Of a DNA stretch of 64,000 bases, positions 31,693 to 41,956 are shown one piece after another. The stretch comes from an uncultured Nitrosomonas sp. (GTDB taxonomy: Bacteria; Pseudomonadota; Gammaproteobacteria; Burkholderiales; Nitrosomonadaceae). The stretch lies in NCBI RefSeq assembly GCF_902826915.1, contig NZ_CADEGP010000005.1, forward strand, positions 1-64,000. The letters are read 5' to 3'. Position numbers and translations under genes: made by a program. Numbering within the stretch: position 1 is the stretch's first letter; every line of letters begins with the position of its first letter. The notes under the pieces were generated by a model. That model was not told the DNA's origin. It was given only the letters and a program-made list of their open reading frames with translations, and ran no database searches.

Positions 31693-34413
31693 ATGATGTC
31701 GTATGATTCCAATTTGAGTGTTGATACAACACCTGCATGGCATAACTGTTCAGCGGAGCAGGTTGTGCAGGAACTTGCAACCGATCAGAGTGGTTTGTCA
31801 CAATCGGAAGCAAACCTTCGTATGGAAAAGTATGGCGCCAATCGTTTAAAACCGCCCAAATCCGAAAGTGCCGTGATCCGCTTTTTGTTGCAATTTCATA
31901 ATGTGCTGATTTATATCTTGTTGGGCGCGTCCATTGCGACAGCATTGCTGGAGCACTGGGTAGATAGCGGCGTTATTCTCGGTGTGGTCATTATTAACGC
32001 CATCATCGGCTTTATCCAGGAAGGCAAGGCGGAAAAAGCCCTGAATGCGATCCGACGCATGTTGTCGCTCAACGCGATTGTATTGCGCGCAGGGCAACGA
32101 GCGCAGATTCCGGCGGAACAATTGGTACCGGGTGATATTGTGTTGTTGCAATCCGGTGACAAGGTGCCTGCTGATATACGGTTGCTCAGTTGTAAAAATC
32201 TGCGCATCGAAGAGGCTGCGTTAACTGGCGAATCCGTGGCAGTCGAAAAATCGATTCCAGCGGTCGATGCCGTGACAGCGATCGGAGACCGTTTCTGCAT
32301 GGCGTACTCGGGCACGCTGGTGGTTTACGGTCAAGGGATGGGCGTTGTGGTTGCCACCGGTCAGGATACCGAGATTGGACGTATCAGCCAGATGATCGCG
32401 CAAGTCGATAAACTGGTTTCACCGCTATTGCGGCAAATGGCAATTTTTGGTCGTTGGCTGACAATTGCAATTTTATTCTTGGCGGTGAGCATATTTGTTT
32501 ATGGCTTTTTGCTGCATGATTATCCCTTGGGCGAGATCTTCATGGCCGCGGTGAGTATGGCTATCGCCGCAATTCCGGAGGGATTGCCGGCTATCATGAC
32601 GATTACGCTGGCGCTGGGAGTGCAGAATATGGCGCGGCGCAGTGCCATTGTACGCAGATTGCCCGCAGTGGAAACGCTGGGTGCGGTAACTGTTATCTGT
32701 ACGGATAAGACCGGGACACTGACGCGCAATGAAATGACCGTGCAAAGCATCATTACCGCGCATGATCAGTTGCAAGTCGGTGGCGTAGGTTACGCGCCAG
32801 AGGGCGGCTTTAGCCGGGATGGAAAGGAAGTCACGATTACTGATTATGCCGATATGCTGGAATTATTCCGGGTCGGATTGCTCTGCAATGATGCGTCGCT
32901 GTGTCAGCGTGGTGAAATATGGGAAATACAGGGCGATCCGACCGAAGGCGCGCTTATCACGTTGGCAATGAAAGCAGAGCTGGATTCGGTTTTTGAACAG
33001 AAAGCATTGCCGCGCACGGATGTGATTCCTTTTGAATCGGAACACCGCTTCATGGCAACGCTGCATCATGATCATGCTGGGCAGGGCCTGATTTATGTCA
33101 AAGGTGCGCCGGAAAAAGTGCTGGCCATGTGCAGCCATCAACGCAGCGAAGGGAAAGATCAGCCGATTCAACCAGATTTCTGGCATGCCGCGATAAGCGC
33201 AGCCAGTGAAACCGGTCAGCGCATATTGGCGATGGCCAGTCGCAGGGCGCAGGAAAAGCAGCAAACACTGGTACTCTCTGATGCTGAAGCGGGATTTACC
33301 CTGCTTGGATTGGTGGGTATTATCGATCCGCCGCGCGAGGAGGCCATCACCGCCGTGCAGCAATGTCATGCGGCCGGCATTCAGGTCAAAATGATCACCG
33401 GCGATCATCGTATTACCGCCTGTGCGATCGGCGCAAAATTAGGGATTGGGGATGGCCAGCGCGCGATTACGGGTATTGAACTGGATAAAATGGATGATGC
33501 GCAATTGCGTCAGGTTGCAGCAGATGTGGAGATTTTTGCCCGCGCAAATCCCGAGCATAAGCTGCGACTGGTGACAGCTTTACAGGAGAACGGTGCAGTT
33601 GTCGCGATGACGGGAGATGGCGTGAATGACGCCCCAGCGCTAAAACGTGCCGATATTGGCGTTGCGATGGGCCATAAGGGTACCGAAGTTGCAAAAGAAG
33701 CCGCAGAGATGGTGTTGACGGACGATAACTTTGCTTCGATTACGCACGCCGTGGAGGAAGGCCGCACAGTCTACGATAATATCCGTAAAACAGTTGTTTA
33801 TATCATTCCAACCAGTGGTGGCGAAGCGGGTATCCTGATACTCGCCATCATTCTGGGTATGGCTTTACCCATTACGCCGGTACAGATTTTATGGATTAAT
33901 ATGGTGACGACGGTAACGTTGGCGATTTCACTTTCGTTCGAGCGGCCGGAAAGCGGGGTGATGTCACGCCCGCCGCATGATCCCAATGCATCCATTTTGT
34001 CAGGATTTCTGGTGTGGCGCATTGTCTTTGTTTCTTTATTAATGATCAGTGGCGGCTTTGCGCTCTACATCTGGGAAACCATGCAAGGATCCAGTATTGA
34101 GTGGGGTCGGACAGTGGTGGTGAATACGCTAGTGATGTGTGAAATCGTTTATTTGTTCAATTGCCGCTATTTGGTGGCTTCCGTTTATTCGCGCCAAGGT
34201 TTTTTGGGTAATCGTTATGTTTTATTGGCGATCGGTTTGTTACTGGTACTGCAGCTACTGTTTACCTATTCGCCAATTATGCAGCAATTGTTTGGCACAG
34301 CGGCGTTGGATGCTGCGGCTTGGGGGCGGATTATCGTTGTTAGCCTGGTTTTATTTCTGCTGATTGAACTGGAGAAATTCTTGTTAAGGAAGCGAGGTAT
34401 TAAAAACTTGTAA
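31693..34413 (+). CDS. P2-type cation-transporting ATPase (Ca2+-type)
   Basis: The 906-residue pump has all P-type marks: LTGESVAVEK in the actuator domain, IPEGLPAIMT in helix M4, the phosphorylated CTDKTGTLT, and MTGDGVNDAPALK in the hinge. About ten membrane helices are present, six of them after the hinge. The M4 motif PEGLP points to the SERCA-like P2A or Na+/K+-like P2 group, so Ca2+ export is likely. I chose the ATG at 31693, which has an AAAGGAAA site, over the upstream in-frame start. It faces a Na+/Ca2+ exchanger gene seven bases away. Confidence 0.92.
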   Translation: MMSYDSNLSVDTTPAWHNCSAEQVVQELATDQSGLSQSEANLRMEKYGANRLKPPKSESAVIRFLLQFHNVLIYILLGASIATALLEHWVDSGVILGVVIINAIIGFIQEGKAEKALNAIRRMLSLNAIVLRAGQRAQIPAEQLVPGDIVLLQSGDKVPADIRLLSCKNLRIEEAALTGESVAVEKSIPAVDAVTAIGDRFCMAYSGTLVVYGQGMGVVVATGQDTEIGRISQMIAQVDKLVSPLLRQMAIFGRWLTIAILFLAVSIFVYGFLLHDYPLGEIFMAAVSMAIAAIPEGLPAIMTITLALGVQNMARRSAIVRRLPAVETLGAVTVICTDKTGTLTRNEMTVQSIITAHDQLQVGGVGYAPEGGFSRDGKEVTITDYADMLELFRVGLLCNDASLCQRGEIWEIQGDPTEGALITLAMKAELDSVFEQKALPRTDVIPFESEHRFMATLHHDHAGQGLIYVKGAPEKVLAMCSHQRSEGKDQPIQPDFWHAAISAASETGQRILAMASRRAQEKQQTLVLSDAEAGFTLLGLVGIIDPPREEAITAVQQCHAAGIQVKMITGDHRITACAIGAKLGIGDGQRAITGIELDKMDDAQLRQVAADVEIFARANPEHKLRLVTALQENGAVVAMTGDGVNDAPALKRADIGVAMGHKGTEVAKEAAEMVLTDDNFASITHAVEEGRTVYDNIRKTVVYIIPTSGGEAGILILAIILGMALPITPVQILWINMVTTVTLAISLSFERPESGVMSRPPHDPNASILSGFLVWRIVFVSLLMISGGFALYIWETMQGSSIEWGRTVVVNTLVMCEIVYLFNCRYLVASVYSRQGFLGNRYVLLAIGLLLVLQLLFTYSPIMQQLFGTAALDAAAWGRIIVVSLVLFLLIELEKFLLRKRGIKNL

Positions 34414-34420
34414 ACCTGAG

Positions 34421-35437
34421 TTATTCGCCGCCATGCAGATAAAACACGTATGTGTTGAGCAGATAGAGTGTGAACAGACCCAGGCTAATCCAGCCAATGC
34501 TAATGAAGAGGCGGGTGCTGGGTCGATAAACCAAGCCGACGATAACGATGCCGCTCATGATTACTGCCGACAGGGCGGAAAAAGCATGCAAGGGTGAAGT
34601 ATGCGTTAGCAGTGGGCCTGCAAGAAAAATGAGGTCTTCCAATGCCAGTATCAGAATATTGAACAAGTTGCTGCCTAATAGATTGGCAATCGCCATATCT
34701 AGTGCGCCCATGCGGAACGCGGCAATGCTGACGGCAAGTTCAGGAAGCGAGGTGATCCCGGCAATGAAGAGCGTGCCTACAAAGGTGTTGTTCCAACCCA
34801 TCAGTGCAGCCAGTTGTGTAGCCACAAACGGTAAATATATTCCGGCAGCGATAACCGCCAAGGCAGATAGCGCATAGCGTAGATAGGCCTGATGCAGAGT
34901 TATATCCGGATAGCGATCCGCGACCCGCTCAACGAACTCTCTGACCTGCGCGCGTTCATGGATATACATTGCACGCATGGCAACGATATAGAACATTATG
35001 ATGGCGGGTGTATAAATGCCGATGTGGGCGATATTGAAAGTGTTTTTATCGATCAGTAAAACATTTAGTCCCACAAATCCAATGAGTATTACGCCAAATC
35101 CTGCAGATAGAATGTGGCTCGAGCTGGCGCGACGGTACAATGATTCGCCACGTACCAGAAAATCCAGTACTACTAGAATAGTCAAGTTGAATACACAACT
35201 ACCCAGCAAGCTACCCACCGCAATATTGGGTATGTTTGCCAGTGTCAATGCACTGACACCTGTAACCAGCTCGGGCAGTGAAGTCACCGTGGCAAGTAGA
35301 ATGAGACCCACCCAGCTTCCAGATAAACCTGTCTTGTCGGCGATAACGTCGGCGTACCGGCATAATCGAGTTCCTGCCAAGCCAATGAGCATGGCGCAAA
35401 GGCCGAATTTAAACCAAATGATCAGAGCGGTCAGCAT
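34421..35437 (-). CDS. Sodium/calcium exchanger family protein (YrbG-like)
   Basis: The 338-residue membrane protein has two inverted repeats, each with an alpha-repeat motif of the CaCA family: ATVTSLPELVTG near residue 49 and AGITSLPELAVSIAA near residue 230. Each is followed by a GSxxFN signature (LLGSCVFNL and LLGSNLFNI). About ten helices are expected. It swaps Na+ or H+ for Ca2+. Converging on the Ca2+ ATPase, it forms a two-gene calcium export unit on opposite strands. Confidence 0.9.
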   Translation of the reverse strand: MLTALIIWFKFGLCAMLIGLAGTRLCRYADVIADKTGLSGSWVGLILLATVTSLPELVTGVSALTLANIPNIAVGSLLGSCVFNLTILVVLDFLVRGESLYRRASSSHILSAGFGVILIGFVGLNVLLIDKNTFNIAHIGIYTPAIIMFYIVAMRAMYIHERAQVREFVERVADRYPDITLHQAYLRYALSALAVIAAGIYLPFVATQLAALMGWNNTFVGTLFIAGITSLPELAVSIAAFRMGALDMAIANLLGSNLFNILILALEDLIFLAGPLLTHTSPLHAFSALSAVIMSGIVIVGLVYRPSTRLFISIGWISLGLFTLYLLNTYVFYLHGGE

Positions 35438-35802
35438 GTGACGGGTATTTTATGTGTTTGGTACGAGCGACTGGATGTGGGCATTTTTAATCATGCTATC
35501 GAGCAGAAAGAAGTAGTAATCTTAATATTTCTGTTCGATAGCGCATTGCTTGTTCGGATATTATTGTTTTATCATCAAATTGTTATGTGTTCCTCAGGAG
35601 TGACTGTGCAAATCATCGAGAGCTACATTTTTATAGACCTCATTATTCCCGACAGCTCGCCTGGAATAATTGTTGTTCGATAATTTTTCAGGGTCGATTA
35701 AGCAACAAAATAAGTAGTCCTGCAAAGATCTCACAGCATATGTCGCTTGCAATAACCTCATTCTCCAACCGGTCTAGGATATTCCATCGGTTCATAAGGC
35801 TG
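35438..35802. other. Stretch without a supported gene
   Basis: Short open frames exist on both strands, but none has a good start context or recognisable features. A minus-strand frame (35688-35882) overlaps the lipoprotein gene and is probably a shadow. No strong hairpin or repeat is seen. Confidence 0.4.
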
Positions 35803-36066
35803 TCATTTCGGATCACTTCCGGTGCCGGATTGCTTTTTGTACGTTTCATACGAGGTACTTGTACTCGACAGGCAATGGTCACGATCTTGATGATCCATCA
35901 ACCGGTTGCACTCATTACGTTGCCACGACTGGCCCGTGGTATAAAGTTGCTGAGTTGAGCAACCCGCAAGACCGATTGCAAATGTCATCGATACGATTCC
36001 AATAACCGGCAAGCGCGGCTGTTGACTGTGTCGATGATTAGAATAATAGCCATCAACCCACGACAT
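35803..36066 (-). CDS. Small hypothetical lipoprotein
   Basis: The 87-residue protein has a hydrophobic segment ending in the lipobox LAGC (Cys at about residue 36), so it is probably lipidated and held in a membrane. The mature part is short and polar, with CNRLMDHQDRDHC holding two cysteines. The leader before the hydrophobic segment is long (about 22 residues) and the true start may lie further in. It overlaps the end of the glyoxalase-like gene by 14 bases on the same strand. Its function is unknown. Confidence 0.55.
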   Translation of the reverse strand: MSWVDGYYSNHRHSQQPRLPVIGIVSMTFAIGLAGCSTQQLYTTGQSWQRNECNRLMDHQDRDHCLSSTSTSYETYKKQSGTGSDPK

Positions 36067-36472
36067 TGATCATCCAGCTGATACCAAAACGGTCGGTGAG
36101 CATGCCAAAACGCGGCGACCAGAATGTTTTGGCCAACGGCATCTGTACCTGCCCACCATCGGATAGCGCGATAAAGAAACGATCCGCCTCATCCTCCGTA
36201 GCAACCGAGATGGAAAGTGAAATGCCGCTGTATTGCTGACCTTCCTCACATCCATCCGAAGCCATCAGCACATTGTCGCCGATGCGAAAGCTGGCGTGCA
36301 TCACTTTATTATCAGATCCCGGTGGAAGCATATCTGCAGGGGGCGGTTCCGGGCTGTCTTTGAAACGCATCAGCATGTCAATCTGTGCACCGAGTGCGGT
36401 GCGATAGAACTCCAACGCTTCTTCACAGCGTCCACCAAACATAATGTAGGGTTGGATCAATGCGCCTGGCAT
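36053..36472 (-). CDS. VOC-family protein (PhnB-like)
   Basis: The 139-residue protein is a vicinal-oxygen-chelate fold protein of the PhnB/YjdN type. It starts with QPYIMFGGRCEEALEFYRTA and ends with FGMLTDRFGISWMINV, both typical of this group. The first metal-ligand position is not the glyoxalase histidine, so the reaction is not predictable. An AAGGAG site precedes the ATG. No phosphonate gene is nearby. Confidence 0.88.
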   Translation of the reverse strand: MPGALIQPYIMFGGRCEEALEFYRTALGAQIDMLMRFKDSPEPPPADMLPPGSDNKVMHASFRIGDNVLMASDGCEEGQQYSGISLSISVATEDEADRFFIALSDGGQVQMPLAKTFWSPRFGMLTDRFGISWMINVVG

Positions 36473-36551
36473 GTTATCTCCTTGATATTATGGTATTTGT
36501 ATCTTGCGACATCCACGATCATCGCGCTATTATTCTTAGCAATGAATGAGA

Positions 36552-36875
36552 TTATGAATCCGGTGTTGTGAGCTTGAGGCCAACGATGCCTATAATAATT
36601 AAAGCAATGCTGATTAAACGTGCCGCATTTACAGGTTCGCCAAACAGTACGATTCCGAGAATCGCCGTGCCGATCATGCCCACGCCTACCCAGATGCTAT
36701 AGGCAGTGCCAACTGGAAGCGATTGCATGGCAATGCCCAGCAACCAAACACTGGCGATGATCGCGAAAATCGTTCCAATTGTGGGCCACAATTGCGTAAA
36801 ACCTTCCGTATACTTCAATCCGATGACCCAACCAATCTCAAATAGCCCTGCAGCAACAAGAATAACCCAAGCCAT
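36552..36875 (-). CDS. gdx: SMR-family guanidinium-type exporter (SugE/Gdx)
   Basis: This 107-residue protein has four membrane helices. The essential Glu in AGLFEIGWVIGLKYTEGF and the TAYSIWVGVG segment mark the SugE/Gdx branch rather than EmrE. Gdx proteins export guanidinium in exchange for protons. The ATG at 36875 has an AAGGAG site five bases ahead, while a GTG two codons upstream is less likely. I looked for a guanidine riboswitch upstream and did not find one. A second SMR gene lies at 49712. Confidence 0.88.
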   Translation of the reverse strand: MAWVILVAAGLFEIGWVIGLKYTEGFTQLWPTIGTIFAIIASVWLLGIAMQSLPVGTAYSIWVGVGMIGTAILGIVLFGEPVNAARLISIALIIIGIVGLKLTTPDS

Positions 36876-36949
36876 ATGCACTCCTTTCCGAGATTTGTTC
36901 GCTGTTTTGTATAACGACTCTTACACGCCGGTTTATTACCAATATGAAA

Positions 36950-38749
36950 TCACAAAGTCTTCAAATATTCAATGATAGCAAAAGCGCTTTGTTTGTCGTC
37001 AGACCAATTGAGACGATAAGTTTTTTCACCTTCCACGATATCCTTATCGTGCCCTTTGTTGCTCAAAGCTGGGATCGCGTTGACCTGAAACACATAGCCC
37101 TCGTTCTGATTGGCTGTTTGTTCAGAATTCCAGGAAAAGCCGAGATATTGAGAATCGTAATCAAGGCGACTTTTGATAAAACTGATTGGGCGCTCGTCTG
37201 GAACCAGTAAATGATAAACAGTCGGTACCGTGCCATTATGCAAATAGGGCGCTTGCGCCCAGATTCCGCTTAATGGTCGGGCGTTGTAACCATGATGTTC
37301 ATTATTGGGCGACATTAGCAAGTCTTTTTTGCCCTCAAGAGAAATGCCGTCAAACTCGGCGCAGGGCTTGATATCTTTGCCAACCAACCGAATGGAAGTA
37401 TCCGGCGCACAGTTCGCATACAACTGTTTGCGTGCGGCATAATTTAACAGTGTACCGACCACGTAAGCCCTTTTCATGCTGGTACCGAGATTATCGTACA
37501 CTTTGCCGTTTTTGGGCTGATGACAATCGGCGCAGTGTTGTGCAAATAGCGCTTGTCCTTTCTTAGCTAGCTCGATATCTACATTAAAAGGATAAGGGCT
37601 GGCCGGCAAACCATCGAGCAGTTCTTCGGCAAAAGCAGCCACCCGCACATCGGTCTTTTCCAATCCCAAGGTCAGCATGGCGATCAGATTGCGATAGATT
37701 GGCATCGGCACATTACCGTTCCATTGCCCCCCGCCATTGATAAATCTTTTATGGCTTTCATCCCAGCTTGCACGGCGCTTATCTTGTTCCCATACCGACA
37801 TAAAATCGGTAATGCCCGGTTCCGGCGGAAGCGAGACACTGGCAAGCCCTTTAATAATGGGAATCTTGCGCAAATTCATATAGCCGTTGATGGCACTTAG
37901 CCCCGTCGCATCCGCCATTCCGGGAAAACCAGCCAGCATTTCTGATTCAAGACCTTCGTAGTTCTTGGCGATTAGTGCACCAAAACCTTCGTATTCCGCT
38001 TCAGCGCGCTGCGCAAATTGCTTGATCGTTTGCTCAGCATCTTGTTTGAACAAAGCGATCTGCGCGGCTTCGTAGTCAGCGTCAAAGTTTCTATTGCCTG
38101 TTTGGAAATTGTTATAAAAATAATGCGGATCGTGTTGCTGAACTGCATCCAATGCATCAAGCAATTTCTGCGCTAACAATTGGTATTTATTGTCGCCGGT
38201 TTCACCCGCATAGGCTTTTTGCAAGGTCTGATACAGCTTGACGCGGAATAACGCAATATTGAAAGTCGTATTCACGCCGCCGTCGAGATAGTCCATTTGA
38301 CCGTTTTCAAGCCGCACACGGCCGATGTGACAAGCGCCGCAGGTGAATGATGCATAATCGATATTACCTTGCGCCTCAGCGCGAGACAAACCGCTAAAAC
38401 CAATGCCGCGTGCAACGGGATAGGATTGCTGCCGTTCATCAATAAACAGACCCACCGCATCAAGAAAATTTTCTTCGCCTCCCCATAATTCCGGTGCCAG
38501 TTTGGGTAAGAGTTTCAACGCAATATAGGGAATACCATCGATTTCGCTAAAAGCAAAATTGCCGAACCAATCATAAGCGACTTGATGAGACTGAATATAA
38601 TTTGATTTTTCTTGAGATTTTCTGGCTTGCGCCTGTTCCCAGTTTTCCGGTACTTCACTCACGACAGCGGGTGGTAGCGGTGCCTCTAACGGATGCGCAA
38701 TACAAGCAGACAACAAAGCGACAAAGAGAATGCTTAATGTGATTTTCAT
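36950..38749 (-). CDS. Dihaem c-type cytochrome lipoprotein (RoxA/CcP-like)
   Basis: The 599-residue protein starts with a lipoprotein signal (MKITLSILFVALLSAC). It has two haem motifs, CGACH about 120 residues into the mature chain and CADCH about 400 residues in. The segment ARPLSGIWAQAPYLHNGTVP is shared by the rubber oxygenase RoxA and related dihaem peroxidase-like cytochromes. It may be an oxygenase, a peroxidase or an electron carrier on the outer face of a membrane. The size, near 600 residues, fits the RoxA group better than short CcP peroxidases. It lies just after glgA but is not functionally linked to glycogen. Confidence 0.75.
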   Translation of the reverse strand: MKITLSILFVALLSACIAHPLEAPLPPAVVSEVPENWEQAQARKSQEKSNYIQSHQVAYDWFGNFAFSEIDGIPYIALKLLPKLAPELWGGEENFLDAVGLFIDERQQSYPVARGIGFSGLSRAEAQGNIDYASFTCGACHIGRVRLENGQMDYLDGGVNTTFNIALFRVKLYQTLQKAYAGETGDNKYQLLAQKLLDALDAVQQHDPHYFYNNFQTGNRNFDADYEAAQIALFKQDAEQTIKQFAQRAEAEYEGFGALIAKNYEGLESEMLAGFPGMADATGLSAINGYMNLRKIPIIKGLASVSLPPEPGITDFMSVWEQDKRRASWDESHKRFINGGGQWNGNVPMPIYRNLIAMLTLGLEKTDVRVAAFAEELLDGLPASPYPFNVDIELAKKGQALFAQHCADCHQPKNGKVYDNLGTSMKRAYVVGTLLNYAARKQLYANCAPDTSIRLVGKDIKPCAEFDGISLEGKKDLLMSPNNEHHGYNARPLSGIWAQAPYLHNGTVPTVYHLLVPDERPISFIKSRLDYDSQYLGFSWNSEQTANQNEGYVFQVNAIPALSNKGHDKDIVEGEKTYRLNWSDDKQSAFAIIEYLKTL

Positions 38750-38781
38750 GACACTTAGTCCTATTGAATTAAGATCGTGCA

Positions 38782-40257
38782 TCAGTGTAGCAGCATGCGG
38801 TAAAGTGCTAGATAGGCTGTTGCGCTCGCGTGCCAGCTGAAATCTTTGGCCATGCCATTTTTTTGCAGACTTTGCCAGGTTTTTTTATTGTGATAAGCAA
38901 GTACTGCACGTTTTATGGCGCCTAGCAAGTTATCAGTCGTCATCGGGTAAAACACGAAGCCACTGGCCGTACGATTTGCCAGTGTGTCGGGGGTGCAATC
39001 CACGACTGTATCGAGTAGACCGCCCGTGGCATGAACTACCGGTGGAGTACCGTAGCGTTGACTATACATCTGATTCAATCCACAGGGTTCGAACCGTGAT
39101 GGCATCAGAAAACTATCAATGCCGGCCTCTACTAAATGAGACAAAGCTTCGTTAAAACCAAAATGGAGCGCGATTGATTCAGGGTAGGTTTGTGCTAGCA
39201 TGGAAAGCAGATGCTCTAGTTCGGCATTACCACTCCCAAGCACAACCAGCTGCGCGGGTATTTTTATTAATTGCGGAGCAATCTGGATCAGCAGATCAAT
39301 CCCTTTCTGATGGCTCAAACGGCTGACAACACCGAATAGCGGAATAGTCGCATCAACTACCAGCCCCATTTGTCGCTGCAGCGCAGCTTTATTAGCCGCC
39401 TTATCCGACAAGTTTTTGCTACTGTAGTTTTTGACCAAATGACGATCCGTTGCAGAATCCCATTCAGCGGTCGCTATGCCATTGATAATGCCGATGAGAT
39501 CAGGCCGACGAGCGGTCAATAATCCTTGCAAACCGAATCCTAACGGTTCTATCTGAATTTCTTTGGCATAATTGGGGCTGACGGTAGTGATCTGGTCGGC
39601 ATAATACAACCCCGCTTTGAGAAATGACAAATTGCCATAATACTCTACCCCGTTGATATCGAAACTATCCGATGGTAATCCCAGTTGCACCGTGCTTCCA
39701 GGTGGGAAAATACCTTGAAATGCTAAATTATGGATGGTCATCATCGTGGCAGCTTTCTTCCCCGAATGAAAATGTAAATAAGCCGGGGTGAGCCCACTCT
39801 GCCAGTCATTACAATGAACTATGTGCGGACGCCAGGCAATCGGACTGGCGTCGCTAGCCAGAATGGCACCAATTTTTGACAACAGGCCGAAACGTAATGC
39901 GTTATCTGGCCAATCACGGCCAAACGCATCCATATAGGGTCCGCCTTCGCGGTTATACAGCCCGGGACAATCGATCACGAACACCGGAATTTTCTCGGTT
40001 TTGCTCAACGATAATCGGGCCGAAAGCAATGAAGCCGGTGGAAACTGTGATAGCGCATTGAATTCGGCTACTTTGGATTTGTATTTCACTCCGGCAATGA
40101 CTTGCGGGTAGCCGGGTAACAAAAGCCGCACATCGCTGTGCAACGCACGTAATGCAGCGGGTAATGCTGCACTGACATCACCCAGGCCACCGGTTTTGCA
40201 CAAAGGGTACACTTCAGAAGTGATAAATAGAACGCGAAGTTCTTGAGATCGCGGCAT
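38782..40257 (-). CDS. glgA: Glycogen synthase
   Basis: The 491-residue enzyme is a GT5 glycosyltransferase. It shows the N-terminal KTGGLGDV motif that binds ADP-glucose and the C-terminal segment FLMPSRFEPCGLNQMYSQRYG with the catalytic glutamate. It extends alpha-1,4-glucan chains with ADP-glucose from GlgC. It is encoded 11 bases after pgi and ends a minus-strand glycogen cluster. Length and motif order are normal. Confidence 0.96.
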   Translation of the reverse strand: MPRSQELRVLFITSEVYPLCKTGGLGDVSAALPAALRALHSDVRLLLPGYPQVIAGVKYKSKVAEFNALSQFPPASLLSARLSLSKTEKIPVFVIDCPGLYNREGGPYMDAFGRDWPDNALRFGLLSKIGAILASDASPIAWRPHIVHCNDWQSGLTPAYLHFHSGKKAATMMTIHNLAFQGIFPPGSTVQLGLPSDSFDINGVEYYGNLSFLKAGLYYADQITTVSPNYAKEIQIEPLGFGLQGLLTARRPDLIGIINGIATAEWDSATDRHLVKNYSSKNLSDKAANKAALQRQMGLVVDATIPLFGVVSRLSHQKGIDLLIQIAPQLIKIPAQLVVLGSGNAELEHLLSMLAQTYPESIALHFGFNEALSHLVEAGIDSFLMPSRFEPCGLNQMYSQRYGTPPVVHATGGLLDTVVDCTPDTLANRTASGFVFYPMTTDNLLGAIKRAVLAYHNKKTWQSLQKNGMAKDFSWHASATAYLALYRMLLH

Positions 40258-40268
40258 AAATGATATTT

Positions 40269-41903
40269 CTACTGATTTTCCTTGAAATAATTGATCAATC
40301 CGTTGGTGGATGAATCATGCTTTGTCACAGGTTCACTGTGTTCCAATTCGGTTAGAATTGTTCCGGCAAGCTGCTTGCCTAGTTCCACCCCCCATTGATC
40401 GAACGGGTTAATGTTCCAGATTACGCTTTGCACAAACACTTTATGCTCATACATTGCGATTAATGAACCCAGTGTATGGGGATCCAGTTTCTTGAATAAA
40501 ATGGATGTGGTTGGGCGATTACCGGGAAAAATCTTATGCGGCAGTAATTGCGCCAGGGATTCTGCCGGCATACCTTGCGCTTCAAGTTCGGCGCGTACCT
40601 CCTGCTCATTTTTGCCCGTCATCAGCGCCTCTGTTTGAGCAAAAAAATTCGCCAATAACATGCGATGATGTTCGCCCATTGGATAATGGCTTTGGCAAGG
40701 CGCCAGGAAATCAGCTGAAACGATTTGCGTGCCTTGATGTAACAATTGGTAGAAAGCGTGCTGACCATTGGTTCCAGGTTTGCCCCAAACAACCGCTCCG
40801 GTGGCGTAATCGACCACTTCACCATTGCGGGTGGTGCGCTTGCCATTGCTTTCCATTTCCAGTTGTTGCAAATAGGCGGGGAAACGGTGTAGCGATTGAT
40901 CATACGGCAGCACAACATGAGAAGATGTACCGAAAAAATTGATGTGCCAGATACCAATTAAACCCAGCATAACCGGCAAATTTTTCTCCAATGGCGCAGT
41001 AGCGAAATGCTGATCCATTGCTTCCGCACCTGCCAGCAACGAATAGAAATGATCCATACCAACGGTCAAAGCAATCGGCAATCCAATAGCTGACCATAAT
41101 GAATAGCGCCCACCAACCCAATCCCAGAATTCAAACATGTTATCCGGGTCAATGCCAAATTTTTCCACGGCAACGCGATTGGTCGAAACAGCGACAAAAT
41201 GATGCGCGATGTCTTTTTCATTGCCGCCGTTGGACAGAAACCACTCGCGCGCAGAATGTGCATTGGTCAGAGTTTCCTGAGTAGTAAATGTTTTTGAAGC
41301 AATCACAAAAAGCGTCGTAGCTGGATCAAGCTGTCGCAAAATACCTGCTAATTGTGTGCCGTCAACATTTGAAACAAAGTGTGGTGAGATGCCTTTCAGC
41401 CAGTAAGGTTTAAGTGCTTCAGTCACCATTACCGGCCCCAGATCCGATCCACCGATACCGATATTGACAATATCGGTAAACATTTTTCCGGTGTAACCTC
41501 TGCGCGCGCCGCTTTGAATCGCAATCGAGAAACGCTCCATTTGCTTCAGCACGCGCTTAACATCCGGCATCACATCCGCGCCATCAACCATTATGGATTG
41601 ATCACCCCGTAACGCAATATGTAGTACCGCACGTTGTTCAGTCGAATTGATTCTTTCCCCGGAAAACATCCGTGCAATCCAATCTTTTAGCTTTTGCTGA
41701 TGCGCCAACGCCAGCAATAATTCAACAGTTTCATGATTGATCGACTGCTTGGCATAATCCATCAAAATATTGTTGAAAGTCAGAGAGAACTTTTCAAAGC
41801 GTTGCGGATCTTGTTGAAACAATTCCCGTAAATGTTGATGCGTCATAACGGATTGATGCGCCTGTAAGGCTAGCCAGGCAGATGATTGCGTAAGAGTAGA
41901 CAT
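40269..41903 (-). CDS. pgi: Glucose-6-phosphate isomerase
   Basis: The 544-residue enzyme is a full-length Pgi. It has the signature segments [47 protein letters not shown] and the late [12 protein letters not shown]. It interconverts glucose 6-phosphate and fructose 6-phosphate and so links gluconeogenesis to ADP-glucose. In this cluster it feeds carbon from the Calvin cycle or glycolysis into glycogen, or back. It lies between glgA and a GH57 gene. Confidence 0.97.
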   Translation of the reverse strand: MSTLTQSSAWLALQAHQSVMTHQHLRELFQQDPQRFEKFSLTFNNILMDYAKQSINHETVELLLALAHQQKLKDWIARMFSGERINSTEQRAVLHIALRGDQSIMVDGADVMPDVKRVLKQMERFSIAIQSGARRGYTGKMFTDIVNIGIGGSDLGPVMVTEALKPYWLKGISPHFVSNVDGTQLAGILRQLDPATTLFVIASKTFTTQETLTNAHSAREWFLSNGGNEKDIAHHFVAVSTNRVAVEKFGIDPDNMFEFWDWVGGRYSLWSAIGLPIALTVGMDHFYSLLAGAEAMDQHFATAPLEKNLPVMLGLIGIWHINFFGTSSHVVLPYDQSLHRFPAYLQQLEMESNGKRTTRNGEVVDYATGAVVWGKPGTNGQHAFYQLLHQGTQIVSADFLAPCQSHYPMGEHHRMLLANFFAQTEALMTGKNEQEVRAELEAQGMPAESLAQLLPHKIFPGNRPTTSILFKKLDPHTLGSLIAMYEHKVFVQSVIWNINPFDQWGVELGKQLAGTILTELEHSEPVTKHDSSTNGLINYFKENQ

Positions 41904-41956
41904 AGCGTTTTTGAGTTGCTGAATATTAGGAGTTATGAATCTTGAATGAAATGAAA

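Noticed and set aside
36876-36950. Guanidine riboswitch before the SugE/Gdx gene
   Set aside because: I looked for two small hairpins with ACGR loops (guanidine-II) and for the longer ykkC fold and saw neither.
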